Source: Streptomyces sp. CB01881 (GTDB lineage: Bacteria > Actinomycetota > Actinomycetes > Streptomycetales > Streptomycetaceae). Taken from it: a stretch of DNA of 59,925 bases. The stretch lies in the NCBI RefSeq assembly GCF_002953255.1, contig NZ_CP026498.1:4641144-4701068 (forward strand), read 5' to 3'. Made by a program: the position numbers and the translations under genes. The notes beneath the pieces were generated by a model. That model made no database searches, was not told the DNA's origin, and saw only the letters and a list, made by a program, of their open reading frames with translations. Of the stretch, positions 37,112 through 48,004 are shown piece by piece; the first letter of the stretch is position 1, and each line of letters begins with the position of its first letter.

Positions 37112-39370
37112 TTACCACCCTGCGTCGAGACGTTCCCGCAGCTCCGCGAGGGCGGCGCCGACGGCCTGCTGCCCCCGCTCGTCTCCCAGCCGGCGCAGCA
37201 CCGAGAGGGACGCCCGGTACTCGCGCTCGGCCTCGTCGAAACGGCGCTGGGCGGTGTGCGCCTCCGCCACCCGGGCGAGCAGCCGGGCCTCGGCGGCCTG
37301 GTCGCCCATGGACTGCCGGAGGCCGAGCGCCCGCCCGTACCAGTCCGCGGCGCGCACGGCATCGCCGAGCGCCCGGTGACAGCCGGCCGCGCCCTCCAGC
37401 GCTCGGGCACAGAGCGGCTCGTCGTCCGCGGAGCGGGCGTGCTCCAGGGCGGCCCGGTAGTGGCCTCCGGCCTGCTCCCAGCTGCCGGCGGCGGCCTGGA
37501 GGTCCCCCAGGTTGAGCAGTGCGGCGGCGGCGCGACGGGGTTTGCCGTGCCGCTCGGCCACAGTGAGCACCAGCTCGTGCAACTGGTAGAGGTCGGCCGG
37601 GGCGGCGGCCCCGGTCAGCGGCAGGGACCGCAGCAGGGCGGTGACCAGCCGGCCGGCCGAGCCGTCCAGGTCGCCCTGGCCGATCGCGTCGGCGACGGCG
37701 CCGAGCAGCACGTCGCGCTCCCCGAGCAGCCACTGCCGGGCCTGGTCGGCCGAGCGCAGCCGCAGCGGGCCCGGAAGCGGGTCGGGCCCCGCGCCGCCGG
37801 CCGGGTCGAGCAGGGCGCGGGCCGCCTCGGTGAGCCGGACCAGCCGCTCCAGCAGCCGGGCCCGGGCCAGCTCGATCTCGGCGGGCCGGTCCTCGTGCTC
37901 GCGCAGCCGGACCAGCCGGGGGTAGAGCCGGCCGGGCACCCGGTAGCGGAGCGTGCCGTCGGCGGCGGGCGCCTCCTCGCCGAGCAGCTCCCGCTCGGCG
38001 AGCGCGGCCAGCATCGTGGCGGCCTCCGGAGCCGGGCAGCCGACCAGGGCGGAGGCGGTGCGCAGGTCCGCCGTCTGGGCGGGCGCGAGGGTCAGCGCCC
38101 GCAGCAGCCGGGCCTGGGCGGGCGGCAGCGTGCCGTAGAGAAGGGTGAAGGCGCCGATCAGCGGGTCGTTGTCCGGGACGGGGACGGGTTCGGCCGGCCC
38201 GGGCCCGGGCTTCACCCAGGCGGTCGGGTCGGTCGGCGGCCCCGCCTTCGGTCCGGCAGCGGGCGTCCCGACGGTCGGCGTGCCGGCAACGGGCGCGTCG
38301 GCGGCAGCCACGGGCTTCCCGCCCCCGTCGGCCGTCTGCTTGCCGGCCTTAGCGGCCGGCCGCCTCCCCCTCCCGGCCCGCGCCCCGTCCGCCGGGCGCC
38401 TCCCGGCTTTGCCCTCCGTCGGCGCGTCCTCGGCCGGGGCCTCCTTGGCCGGGGCTTCCTTCCCACCGGCCACAGGCCCCTTCCCCGGTGCCTGCCCCGC
38501 CACCTGTTCTGTTCCGGGCCCGGTTCCCGGCCCCGCCGCCGCCCCCGCCGCCGTTCCCGTTCCCGTTCCCGTTCCCGGCCCCGCGGCCTTCCCGTCCGGC
38601 TTCCCGTCCGCCTCCCGGACCGCCCGGGCCAGCTCGCGCGCCGCGTCCGTGACGGCCAGCTTCGGGTTGCTCCGCAGCCATCCGGCCATCAGCCGCAGTG
38701 CGGCCGGCCGGGAGGCGCAGGCCTCCGCGAGGTCGGCCCCGCCGACGGGGTCGCAGCTGATCCTGGTGCCGCCGACCAGGTCACCGAGCAGCTCGCCCGA
38801 GGCCTGCCGGTCGAGCCCGCCGAGGATGACCGGGTCGATGTCCTCGATCCCGGTGAGCGGGCCGGCGGTGGTGGCAAGGACGAGGCACCCGGGCTCGTCC
38901 GCGAGCAGCGGCCAGACCTGCCCGGCGTCCCGGACGTCGTCCAGCACCAGCAGGACCTTCCGCCCGGCCAGCGCCTCGCGCAGCGCGACGCAGGCGGGCT
39001 CGTCCCGGCCGTCCTCGACGGCGCCGGGCAGTGGGACGCCGGCACCGTCCGCCCCGAGTTGCTCCAGCAGCCGGCGGGCGGTCCGGGCGGGCGGCACCCG
39101 GCCGCCGTCGGGGGCGGAGAGGCGGGCGAAGAGCACACCGTCGGGGTAGTCGGCGGCGACGGTGACGGCGAACCTGGCGGCCAGCGTGGTCCGGCCGGAG
39201 CCGGGCCGGCCGGCCAGCACCAGCACCGGGCTGCGGCCCTCGGCCGGGCGCGCGGCGGCGGCCCGCAGCGCGGCCAGCTCGGCACGCCGGCCGACGAGCA
39301 GGGTCGGCCCGGCGGGCAGCCGGTCCAGCCCGGGAACGCCCTCGACGGGTGCGCCGGGGCCCGCTTCCAT
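37112..39370 (-). CDS. NB-ARC/TPR STAND-type protein
   Basis: A 752-residue protein. The N-terminal ATPase module has a P-loop-like LAGRPGSGRTTLAARFA and a Walker B VLLVLDDVRDAGQVWPLL, as in NB-ARC proteins of SARP-like actinomycete regulators. A long Pro/Ala/Lys/Gly linker (about 265-395) follows. A winged-helix-like segment (LLRALTLAPAQTADLRTASALVG) leads to about five TPR-type helices (ALLNLGDLQAAAGSWEQAGGHYRAALEHA and following). It lacks the SARP DNA-binding domain, so it may act as a signalling scaffold. ATG 39370 has GAGGAAG upstream. Partner unknown; located between ald and a Nudix gene. Confidence 0.8.
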   Translation of the reverse strand: MEAGPGAPVEGVPGLDRLPAGPTLLVGRRAELAALRAAAARPAEGRSPVLVLAGRPGSGRTTLAARFAVTVAADYPDGVLFARLSAPDGGRVPPARTARRLLEQLGADGAGVPLPGAVEDGRDEPACVALREALAGRKVLLVLDDVRDAGQVWPLLADEPGCLVLATTAGPLTGIEDIDPVILGGLDRQASGELLGDLVGGTRISCDPVGGADLAEACASRPAALRLMAGWLRSNPKLAVTDAARELARAVREADGKPDGKAAGPGTGTGTGTAAGAAAGPGTGPGTEQVAGQAPGKGPVAGGKEAPAKEAPAEDAPTEGKAGRRPADGARAGRGRRPAAKAGKQTADGGGKPVAAADAPVAGTPTVGTPAAGPKAGPPTDPTAWVKPGPGPAEPVPVPDNDPLIGAFTLLYGTLPPAQARLLRALTLAPAQTADLRTASALVGCPAPEAATMLAALAERELLGEEAPAADGTLRYRVPGRLYPRLVRLREHEDRPAEIELARARLLERLVRLTEAARALLDPAGGAGPDPLPGPLRLRSADQARQWLLGERDVLLGAVADAIGQGDLDGSAGRLVTALLRSLPLTGAAAPADLYQLHELVLTVAERHGKPRRAAAALLNLGDLQAAAGSWEQAGGHYRAALEHARSADDEPLCARALEGAAGCHRALGDAVRAADWYGRALGLRQSMGDQAAEARLLARVAEAHTAQRRFDEAEREYRASLSVLRRLGDERGQQAVGAALAELRERLDAGW

Positions 39371-39517
39371 GGTCGCCGTCTTCCTCGCCACCCGTGCCAC
39401 TCCCGACGTCACCCAGCGCTCAGCGGAGGCGGCCCGGGACGGGCGCCCTGTCTGCGAAGCGTAGTTCGACCGTCCGGGTCAGCCGAGGTGACATCCGGTC
39501 GTACGAACCGGTAAATC

Positions 39518-39632
39518 ACCCCCACGGATCAATCGCGCAAACCCTCGCGGATCAATCGCACGAACCCTCGCGGACCACTGACCCGAACCCTCGCGGATCA
39601 GCAGCCCGAACCGGCGGACCAGTCCCCCGAAC
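39518..39632. repeat. About four 23-bp tandem units
   Basis: ACCCTCGCGGA recurs at 39541, 39564 and 39587 with an exact 23-bp period, with a degenerate fourth unit at 39610 and a half unit (CGGATCAATCG) near 39525. The array lies in the 345-bp gap between the Nudix gene and the NB-ARC gene, where I otherwise see nothing. Confidence 0.8.
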
Positions 39633-39715
39633 CTCCCGGGCAGTTCCCCGCACCACCCGGCCGGCCGCACGCACCTCCCCGGCCGCCCGCCCGAACAGAT
39701 CAAGCCCCGAACAGA

Positions 39716-40354
39716 TCAGGCCTCGAACGGGCGGGCCGGCCAGGGCGCCTCGGCGGGCCGCAGCGCGTCCAGGCCGCCGGGGCCGGTCAGCGCGGCGTGC
39801 AGGGCGAGCGTCCCGGTGATCAGGGTGGGATTGTGCAGTTCCCCGGCGTGGATCAGCCGGACCAGCTCCGCGACGGGCACCCGGGCGGTCTCGATCTCCA
39901 GCTCCTCGCCGTGCGCCTCGTAGCGCTCCCCCTCGGCCTCGGCGAGGTCGGTGGCGAGGAAGAGCCGCAGCGCCTCGTCGGTGCCGCCGGGCGAGGTGTA
40001 GAAGTCGACCAGCACCCGCCAGGTCCCCGCCTTGCAGTGCGCCTCCTCGTAGAGCTCGCGCTGGGCGGCGTGCAGCGGGTTCTCACCGGGCACGTCGAGC
40101 AGGCCGGCCGGCAGCTCCCAGAGCCGCTGGCGGACCGGGTGGCGGTACTGGCGCAGGACGAGCACCCGCTGCTGGTCGTCCAGCGCGAGGACGGAGACCG
40201 AGCCGGGGTGGGTCTGGTAGTCGCGGCGGGCCCAGCTGCCGTCGGGCATCAGGACCTCCTCGCTGCGCACGCCGGTGACCTTGCCCTGGAAGGGCGTCCC
40301 GCTCCCCCGGACCTCCCACTCCTCGGCCACGTCGAAGATGCTTCGGTCGTCCAT
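39716..40354 (-). CDS. Nudix hydrolase, ADP-ribose pyrophosphatase type
   Basis: A 212-residue enzyme that would hydrolyse ADP-ribose or a similar nucleoside diphosphate. The Nudix box is complete: G-LLDVP-GENPLHAAQRELYEEAH. The preceding QYRHPVRQRLWELPAG and the following DFYTSPGGTDEALRLFLA are typical of ADP-ribose pyrophosphatases. ATG 40354 has GGGGAGACCG directly before it. It is just downstream of pyrG in the same direction, an arrangement conserved in streptomycetes. Confidence 0.93.
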   Translation of the reverse strand: MDDRSIFDVAEEWEVRGSGTPFQGKVTGVRSEEVLMPDGSWARRDYQTHPGSVSVLALDDQQRVLVLRQYRHPVRQRLWELPAGLLDVPGENPLHAAQRELYEEAHCKAGTWRVLVDFYTSPGGTDEALRLFLATDLAEAEGERYEAHGEELEIETARVPVAELVRLIHAGELHNPTLITGTLALHAALTGPGGLDALRPAEAPWPARPFEA

Positions 40355-40396
40355 CGGTCTCCCCTTTTCGTCAGTGAGACACAATCTAACGCCGAA

Positions 40397-40431
40397 CGAC
40401 GGCCCCGCGGGAATCGCGGGGCCGCCGTCGG
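40397..40431. terminator. Hairpin after pyrG
   Basis: CGACGG-CCCCGCG and CGCGGGGCCGCCGTCG form an inverted repeat with a 3-nt bulge and a small loop, directly downstream of the pyrG stop and before the Nudix gene. No T run. Confidence 0.65.
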
Positions 40432-40449
40432 GTGAACGGACCGGGTTGC

Positions 40450-42121
<1,672 letters not shown>

Positions 42122-42857
42122 GAGGGGGCTCCCGTGGGTCGCGTGTCGAAGGTGACGTGGGCGGGAGGCTCGCGGCTCGCCTAATGCGACGGGAGCGCGG
42201 TGCGGTGCACGTCGCTCGCGGGGTCGTCGGTTCGGCTGGTCCGGGGCGTTTGGTCCCACCGGTCCACGGGATACCAGGGTAACAGTGACCCGGCCGGGAC
42301 GCTTTCCGGGCCGCTCGCGGCTTGCGCGGACCACACTCCCGGCGCACCACCGGGCGCACAACAGGCGCACCGTACGGCGCACGTGTCACACCGGTCTCAC
42401 CACCGGCCCGGGCGGGCCACCCGGCGGCACTCACCCGGGCCATCACCGGCCATCCTGACGGGCCACCCCGGGGTGATCCTTCCGGGCCATCCTGCCGGTC
42501 ACCCCTGCGATGCACGGCATTTCCGCCGAATTGTGGCGCCACGCAGAGCTGCGCCCGCGTGCTTCGCCCCTTTCGTCCGTCGTAAGCTGCACGGACGCAT
42601 CGCCGACAGCACGAGCACGCGGAGGGCGTGGGAGGGTCAGGACACCTCTCGGTCCCCGATGCGCGACCGGACCTCCCCGTAATCCAGCTCTCCCACCCAC
42701 CAGGGGCTCGACCGAGCCTCACGCGGACACTCCAGCAAGGCCCGCCACCACCCACCGGCAGGCCGGACGTCCCGGGGTGGCTCCCCGGCCCCGCAGACCC
42801 GCTGGCTCTCCCCGGATCGCCGATGCGTCGTGACCACATTGCGAACTGGAGATCCAC
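42122..42857. other. Divergent intergenic region, no gene seen
   Basis: About 740 bp between pyrG and the GH15 gene. GGCCATCCTG-like short direct repeats occur around 42450-42500. The frames here have arginine/proline-rich shadow composition and no Shine-Dalgarno support. It should contain both promoters. Confidence 0.4.
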
Positions 42858-44849
42858 GTGGCCGGCCGTATCGAGGACTACGCACTCATCGGGGACATGC
42901 AGACCGCCGCCCTGGTCAGCAGGGACGGGGCGGTCGACTGGCTGTGCCTGCCCCGCTTCGACTCGCCGGCGGTCTTCGCCGGCCTGCTCGGTACCGATGA
43001 ACACGGCTTCTGGCGGATCGGCCCGGCCGAGGTGGTCCCCACCGAACCGCCCGCCCCCGCGGCCGCCCCGGCCGCCGCCCGCGCACGCCTCGGCGACACC
43101 GGCGACCTCCGCGTCCCGCCGCCCACCGCGTCCGCGCCGGCCGTCCCCGCCGACCGGCGCCGCTACCGGGGCGACTCGCTCATCCTGGAGCAGGAGTGGG
43201 ACTGCCAGGGCGGCACGGTGCGGGTGATCGACTTCATGCCCCCGCGCCCGCTGGCCGGGCGCGACGCCGTCCCCCAGATGATCCGGATCGTCGAGGGCCT
43301 CTCCGGAACCGTCCGAATGCGCTCGGCGGTGCGGATGCGCTTCAGCTACGGCCGGATCGTCCCCTGGGTGCACCGGGTCGAGCAGGCCGACGGCGGCCAC
43401 CGCACCGTCGCCGTGGCCGGCCCCGACTCGGTCTGGCTGGACGGCGAGGCCGAGACGTACGGGCGCAACCTCACCACCTACGCCGACTTCGCCGTCACGG
43501 CCGGTGAGCGGATCACCTTCGCCCTCACCTGGCAGGCCTCCCACCTGGAGCCGCCGACCGCCCCGGACGCCGAGGAGATGCTCGAAGCCACCGCCGGCTT
43601 CTGGCACGACTGGGCCGGCCAGTGCACCTACCAGGGCCCCTACCGGGAGGCGGTGATCCGCTCGCTGATCACCCTCAAGGGCCTCACCTACGCCCCCACC
43701 GGCGGCATCGTCGCCGCCCCCACCACCTCGCTGCCCGAGGACATCGGCGGTGAGCGGAACTGGGACTACCGCTACACCTGGCTTCGCGACGCCGCGATCA
43801 CCCTCTCCTCGCTGCTGCGGACCGGCTACCGCGACGAGGCCCGCGCCTGGCGCGAGTGGCTGCTGCGGGCCGTCGCCGGCGACCCGGAGAACCTGCAGAT
43901 CATGTACGGCATCGCCGGCGAGCGCGAGCTCACCGAGTCCTCGCTGGACTGGCTGCCCGGCTACGAGGGCTCCCAGCCCGTCCGGGTCGGCAACGGCGCG
44001 GCCGGCCAGCTCCAGCTGGACGTCTACGGCGAGGTGGTCGAGGCCCTGCACCTGGCCCACATGACCGGCCTGGTCCGCAACGACCACGCCCACCACCTCC
44101 AGCTGCGCCTGATCGAGTACCTGGAGGAGCACTGGCAGGAGCCGGACGAGGGCATCTGGGAGGTGCGCGGCCCGCGCCGGCACTTCGTCCACTCCAAGGT
44201 GATGGCCTGGGTCGCCGTCGACCGCACCATCAAGCTGCTGGAGCAGACCCCCGAGGACGCGCCCTCCGACGGCCACCTGGAGCGCTGGCACGAGCTGCGC
44301 GAGACCATCCACCGGGATGTCTGCGAGAAGGGCTACGACCCGGAGCGCAACACCTTCACCCAGTACTACGGCGGCAAGGAGCTGGACGCCTCGCTGCTGC
44401 TCATCCCGCAGGTGGGCTTCCTCCCGCCGGACGACAAGCGGGTGATCGGCACGATCGAGGCGATCCAGCGCGAGCTCTCCACCGAGGACGGCTTCGTCCT
44501 GCGCTACCCGACGCACGACGAGAGCGGCAACAACGTCGACGGCCTCTCCGGCCACGAGGGCGCCTTCCTGGCCTGCTCGTTCTGGCTCGCCGACGACCTC
44601 GCCATGATCGGCCGGGTGCAGGAGGCGCGCGAGCTGTTCGACAAGCTGCTGGCCCTGCGCAACGACCTCGGGCTGCTCGCCGAGGAGTGGGACCCGCGGG
44701 AGAAGCGCCAGGTCGGCAACTTCCCGCAGGCCTTCAGCCACGTCCCACTGATCGACACCGCGCTGCGGCTCACGGCCTGCGGCGGCGCGTACCTCTCGGC
44801 CCAGCCGGACGGCCTGGCCGCCGACCGGGCCGAGCAGGCCACGGTCTGA
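42858..44849 (+). CDS. Glycoside hydrolase family 15 protein (glucoamylase/trehalase-like)
   Basis: A 663-residue cytoplasmic enzyme. The N-terminal beta-sandwich starts with RIEDYALIGDMQTAALVSRDG and WLCLPRFDSPAVFAGLLG; the (alpha/alpha)6 catalytic barrel has LPEDIGGERNWDYRYTWLRD and GIWEVRGPRRHFVHSK with the expected acidic residues. GH15 enzymes of this type split alpha-glucosidic bonds, and mycobacterial relatives act on trehalose. No signal peptide. GTG 42858 has GGAG 6 nt upstream. It ends 1 nt from the stop of the convergent glycosyltransferase gene. Confidence 0.93.
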   Translation: MAGRIEDYALIGDMQTAALVSRDGAVDWLCLPRFDSPAVFAGLLGTDEHGFWRIGPAEVVPTEPPAPAAAPAAARARLGDTGDLRVPPPTASAPAVPADRRRYRGDSLILEQEWDCQGGTVRVIDFMPPRPLAGRDAVPQMIRIVEGLSGTVRMRSAVRMRFSYGRIVPWVHRVEQADGGHRTVAVAGPDSVWLDGEAETYGRNLTTYADFAVTAGERITFALTWQASHLEPPTAPDAEEMLEATAGFWHDWAGQCTYQGPYREAVIRSLITLKGLTYAPTGGIVAAPTTSLPEDIGGERNWDYRYTWLRDAAITLSSLLRTGYRDEARAWREWLLRAVAGDPENLQIMYGIAGERELTESSLDWLPGYEGSQPVRVGNGAAGQLQLDVYGEVVEALHLAHMTGLVRNDHAHHLQLRLIEYLEEHWQEPDEGIWEVRGPRRHFVHSKVMAWVAVDRTIKLLEQTPEDAPSDGHLERWHELRETIHRDVCEKGYDPERNTFTQYYGGKELDASLLLIPQVGFLPPDDKRVIGTIEAIQRELSTEDGFVLRYPTHDESGNNVDGLSGHEGAFLACSFWLADDLAMIGRVQEARELFDKLLALRNDLGLLAEEWDPREKRQVGNFPQAFSHVPLIDTALRLTACGGAYLSAQPDGLAADRAEQATV

Positions 44850-44850
44850 C

Positions 44851-46029
44851 CTACCCGCGCTGAACCAGCTCGTCGTAGGTGCTCAGCACCTGGGCGACGG
44901 TGGCGGCCTCGTCCGGCCAGGTCTCGGCCTGCTGCCGGCCGGCCGCCACCAGGCGTTCGCGGCGGGCCGGGTCGGCCAGCAGCCCGCCCACCGCCCGGCC
45001 GATCGCGGCCGCGTCGCCGAACGGCACCAGCACGGCGGCGTCCCCGACCAGTTCGGGGACGCCGCCGACGGCGGTGGCGACCACCGGCACGCCGGCCCGC
45101 ATCGCCTCCTGGACCACCAGCGAGCGGGCCTCCCAGCGGCTGGGGACCACCACCACGTCGGCGGCGGCCAGCAGGTCCGGTACGTCGGTGCGGTAACCGA
45201 GCAGGCGGACGGGCAGCTTCTCGGCGGCCACCCGCTCGCGCAGCCCGGCGGCCTCGGGGCCGTCCCCGGCGAGCAGCAGCAGCGGCTCCGGGTCCAGGTC
45301 GGCCAGTTCGCGGGCGGCGTCCAGCAGCAGCCCGAACGCCTTCTGCGGGACGAGCCGGCCGACCGCCAGCACCAGCGGGCGGTCCGGGCCGTCGCCGAGC
45401 AGCGCGGCCCGGGCCTCGGCCCGCTCCAGCCGGCCCTCCGGCATCGGCGGGGCGGCGACCGGCCCGAGCCGGGCGTCGGTGGCGCCCAGCTCGCGGGCCC
45501 GGGCCACCAGGTCGGAGGAGGCGCCCAGCACCAGGTCGGCGGCGCGCGCCACCCGGCGCTCCATCAGCCGCTGGAGCCGCCGCTCCATGCCGGTGGCCAG
45601 CAGCGCCTGGTGCGAGGTGACCACGAGCGGGGTCTCCGGGCGCAGGCCCGGGAAGCGGCCGGCGGTGCGCAGCGCGAGGTCGGAGAGGAGCCCGGCGCGC
45701 AGGCCGTGGGCGTGCACCACGTCGGCGCCGGTGAAGGCGCGGCGCAGCTCGCCGATCGCGGCGGCGTCGCTGCGGGCGCCCGCGGTGGGGGTGATGTCGA
45801 CCAGGTGGAACCTGGCGCCGGTGCGGGAGAAGCCGAACAGGGCGTCCGTACCGGCGGGCGCGCAGACCGTCACGGTCACCCCGTGCGCGACCAGGCCCTG
45901 TGCCAGGGAGCGCACGTGCGCACCGATGCCGCCGGTACTGGCGGCCAGGACGAGCACCACGTGCAGCTGACCCGGTTCTGGGGCGGCCGCGGCGGCCCGG
46001 GCGGCGGAATGGTCCACGTCGTCTCGCAT
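44851..46029 (-). CDS. GT4-family glycosyltransferase
   Basis: A 392-residue GT-B enzyme that transfers a sugar from an activated donor. The N-terminal domain has VLVLAASTGGIGAHVRSLAQGL and VVHAHGLRAG. The C-terminal donor domain has LVLAVGRLVPQKAFGLLLDA and the E-x7-E region VVVPSRWEARSLVVQEAMRAGVP. No signal peptide or membrane segment. ATG 46029 is used, with weak Shine-Dalgarno support. It is downstream of recN on the same strand. The acceptor is unknown. Confidence 0.92.
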   Translation of the reverse strand: MRDDVDHSAARAAAAAPEPGQLHVVLVLAASTGGIGAHVRSLAQGLVAHGVTVTVCAPAGTDALFGFSRTGARFHLVDITPTAGARSDAAAIGELRRAFTGADVVHAHGLRAGLLSDLALRTAGRFPGLRPETPLVVTSHQALLATGMERRLQRLMERRVARAADLVLGASSDLVARARELGATDARLGPVAAPPMPEGRLERAEARAALLGDGPDRPLVLAVGRLVPQKAFGLLLDAARELADLDPEPLLLLAGDGPEAAGLRERVAAEKLPVRLLGYRTDVPDLLAAADVVVVPSRWEARSLVVQEAMRAGVPVVATAVGGVPELVGDAAVLVPFGDAAAIGRAVGGLLADPARRERLVAAGRQQAETWPDEAATVAQVLSTYDELVQRG

Positions 46030-46195
46030 CCGACTCGATCAGGTTCACGCGCCGCGGTGCGAGGATCTCCCGCCAGCGGCGCTCGGGACTGGAAAGCCAG
46101 TGTCCAGCCGCCACCATGCCAGGTCGGCGGCCCTCTTGGACAGTCGGCGCCACCGGGGCGCGTCGCCGTGGGTCCGCGGGGGCTGCCGGGGCCGG

Positions 46196-47941
46196 CTACC
46201 GGTGGCGGGGGGCTCTGGCGGCGGCCAGCAGCTCCTCCGCGTGGGCCCGGCCGAGCTCGGAGTCCTCCAGGCCCGCCAGCATCCGGGAGAGCTCGCGGAC
46301 CCGCTCCTCGTCGTTCAGCACCTTGACGCCGCTGCGGGTCACGGTGCCGTCGTTGGTCTTCTCCACCACCAGGTGCCGGTCGGCGAAGGCCGCCACCTGG
46401 GGGAGGTGGGTGACCACCACGACCTGGGCCGACTCGGCCAGTTTGGCGAGGCGGCGGCCGATCTCGACCGCGGCCTTGCCGCCGACGCCGGCGTCCACCT
46501 CGTCGAACAGGTAGGTGGGGACGGGGTCGGCGCCGGCGAAGACCACCTCGACGGCGAGCATCACGCGGGACAGCTCACCCCCGGAGGCGCCCTTGGCGAT
46601 CGGGCGGGGCTGGGCGCCGGGGTGCGGGGCGAGCAGCACCTCGACCTCGTCCACGCCGTGCTGGCCGTAGGCGACGGTGCGGCCCTCGACCTCGATCCCG
46701 GACAGGTCGTCGACCTGGCTGATCGAGAAGGTCACCCGGGCGTGCGGCATGGCGAGTTCCGCCAGCTCCGCAGAGACGGCCTCGGCGAAGCGACCTGCGG
46801 CGGCCTGGCGGGCGGCCGAGACCTCGGCTGCCAGATCGGCCAACTCGGCGCGCAGCACGGTCTCCTGGGCGCCCAGTTCGTCGATCCGCTCGTCGTCGCC
46901 GTCGAGCTCGACGAGCCGGGCGGAGCCGGCCTCGGCCCAGACCAGCACCTCGGCCAGGGAGTTCTCCGGGCCGCCGTACTTGCGCAGCAGCTGGGCCAGC
47001 ACGGCCCGGCGGTCCTCCACGGCGGCCAGCCGGACGGGGTCGGCGTCCAGGTCGTCGGCGTAGCCCGCCAGGTCGCCGGCGACGTCGGCCAGCAGGTAGC
47101 CGACCTCGTTCAGCCGGTCGGCGAGGGCGGCGAGCCGCTCGTCGTGGTGGCGGACGGCCTCCAGGGCGCGGCGGGACTGCGCGAGCAGGGTGCCCGCGTC
47201 CAGCGCCTCCGGGTCGGCCGGGTCGCCGGCCAGGGCGGCGTGGGCGAGGGTGGCGGCGGAGGAGAGCGCGTCGGCGTGGCCGAGCCGCTCGGCCTCGGCG
47301 CCCAGCTCGGCGTCCTCGCCGGCCACCGGCTCGGCCGCGGCGACCTCGTCCAGGCCGAAGCGGAGCAGGTCGGCCTCCTGGGCGCGCTCGCGGGCCCGGG
47401 TGGTCAGCTCCTCCAGGGTCGCGGAGACGTCGCGCAGCCGGCGGTAGACCTCGCGGTACCGGGCCAGCGGCTCGGCCACCGCCTCGCCCGCGTACCGGTC
47501 CAGCGCGCCGCGCTGGCGGGCCGGGCGGAGCAGCCGCTGCTGGTCGGTCTGGCCGTGGACGGCGATCAGGTCCTCGCCGAGTTCGGCGAGGAGCCCGACC
47601 GGCACGGCCCGGCCGCCGACGAACGCCCGGGAGCGGCCCTCGGCGGAGACGGTCCGGCTGATCAGCAGCGCGCCGTCGTCCAGTTCGGCGCCGGCCTCGA
47701 CGGCGCGGGCCGCCACCGGGGAGCCGGCGGGCAGTTCGAGGCGGCCCTCGACGACCGCGCGCCCCGTCCCGTTCCGCACCAGGCCCGGGTCGGCGCGGCC
47801 GCCGAGCAGCAGCCCGAGGCTGGTCACCACCATCGTCTTGCCGGCGCCGGTCTCACCGGTCACGGCGGTGAAGCCGGGAGCCAGTTCGACCACCGCGTCG
47901 TCGATGACCCCAAGATCCCGTATCCGCATCTCGTCCAACAC
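46196..47941 (-). CDS. recN: DNA repair ATPase RecN
   Basis: A 581-residue SMC-like ATPase for double-strand-break repair. The N-terminal Walker A is GETGAGKTMVVTSLGLLLGG, then long coiled coils, and the C-terminal part has the signature KGASGGELSRVMLAVE, Walker B YLFDEVDAGVGG and VVVTHLPQVAAFA. The usual start is GTG 47941 (then LDEMRIRDLGVIDDA) with AAGG upstream; GTG 47965 is also open. Placed between the glycosyltransferase and yczE, as in other streptomycetes, and close to nadK-tlyA. Confidence 0.97.
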   Translation of the reverse strand: MLDEMRIRDLGVIDDAVVELAPGFTAVTGETGAGKTMVVTSLGLLLGGRADPGLVRNGTGRAVVEGRLELPAGSPVAARAVEAGAELDDGALLISRTVSAEGRSRAFVGGRAVPVGLLAELGEDLIAVHGQTDQQRLLRPARQRGALDRYAGEAVAEPLARYREVYRRLRDVSATLEELTTRARERAQEADLLRFGLDEVAAAEPVAGEDAELGAEAERLGHADALSSAATLAHAALAGDPADPEALDAGTLLAQSRRALEAVRHHDERLAALADRLNEVGYLLADVAGDLAGYADDLDADPVRLAAVEDRRAVLAQLLRKYGGPENSLAEVLVWAEAGSARLVELDGDDERIDELGAQETVLRAELADLAAEVSAARQAAAGRFAEAVSAELAELAMPHARVTFSISQVDDLSGIEVEGRTVAYGQHGVDEVEVLLAPHPGAQPRPIAKGASGGELSRVMLAVEVVFAGADPVPTYLFDEVDAGVGGKAAVEIGRRLAKLAESAQVVVVTHLPQVAAFADRHLVVEKTNDGTVTRSGVKVLNDEERVRELSRMLAGLEDSELGRAHAEELLAAARAPRHR

Positions 47942-48004
47942 GGTGACGACCTTACGAGGTTCCACCCCCGGCGCGCGACGAGCGACAACTCTCCGCCCGC
48001 AAGT

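Noticed and set aside
42443..42833. Small genes in the pyrG-GH15 gap
   Set aside because: Frames are Arg/Pro-rich shadows without Shine-Dalgarno support.
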